From positions 1 through 7,584 of the forward strand of contig JAQGJZ010000376.1 of NCBI GenBank assembly GCA_028290385.1: a stretch of DNA of 7,584 nt. Reading direction: 5' to 3'. The translations under genes and the position numbers were made by a program. Origin of the DNA: Enterovirga sp. Lineage in GTDB: Bacteria; Pseudomonadota; Alphaproteobacteria; Rhizobiales; Beijerinckiaceae. Below the pieces are notes generated by a model. That model ran no database searches. It saw only the letters and a list, made by a program, of their open reading frames with translations, and had not been told where the DNA came from. How positions within the stretch are numbered: the first letter of the stretch is position 1; each line of letters begins with the position of its first letter. Shown in pieces: positions 6,946 to 7,584 of this stretch.

Positions 6946-6965
6946 AAGCCGCACCTGGCCGTCGC

Positions 6966-7584
<619 letters not shown>

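Larger units (their letters stand above)
6630..6965. other. Divergent intergenic region (336 bases)
   Basis: This separates the leftward thioesterase from the rightward ABC ATPase and should hold both promoters. I could not identify a convincing -35/-10 pair in either direction. It contains a strong GC hairpin (6676-6694), an imperfect inverted repeat around 6834-6853 (TCGGGCCC against GGGCCGA, with one bulged G), and an AGGAGAG near the ABC start. A + frame open from ATG 6748 to TGA 6967-6969 (73 codons, Arg-rich) has no recognisable domain and is not called as a gene. Confidence 0.6.

Overview
The window is GC-rich DNA with strongly G/C-biased third codon positions. The combination of a BA14K-family secreted protein, an MdtB/C-type RND pump and a BMP/nucleoside-type ABC importer points to an alphaproteobacterium of the Hyphomicrobiales, perhaps Methylobacterium or a relative. 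The genus is inferred from protein character only.

Layout. Bases 1-4593 (+) hold a three-gene cluster. It begins with the 3' end of a probable TetR-type regulator, whose stop overlaps the start of the next gene as ATGA. Then come an RND periplasmic adaptor (231-1463) and, 13 bases further on, a complete RND permease (1477-4593). This is a tripartite efflux unit with its probable regulator translationally coupled to the pump. No outer-membrane channel gene is present here. After a 108-base gap with a weak hairpin, 4702-5166 (+) encodes a small exported BA14K-family protein. It ends facing a gene on the other strand, with a compact GC-rich palindrome between the two stops that looks like an intrinsic terminator.

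Bases 5219-6629 (-) hold a probable two-gene unit: a PaaI-like hotdog thioesterase (6168-6629) followed 37 bases later by a ten-helix EamA/DMT transporter (5219-6130). In the thioesterase the usual His-Gly-Gly of the family reads His-Glu-Glu. A 336-base divergent intergenic region (6630-6965) follows, containing a strong GC hairpin and no clear promoter. From 6966 (GTG start) to the right edge runs the first 206 codons of an ABC ATPase of the sugar/nucleoside importer type (RbsA/MglA/YufO-like). It is cut off by the window.

How the parts relate. The efflux genes form one functional unit. The BA14K gene, the thioesterase/DMT pair and the ABC importer look like separate transcription units with no evident shared pathway. 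I see no mobile element, CRISPR array, tRNA, rRNA or phage gene, and no convincing undescribed multigene system. The most unusual points are the altered thioesterase motif, the low-quality C-terminal tail of the regulator, and the unusual start region of the ABC ATPase.
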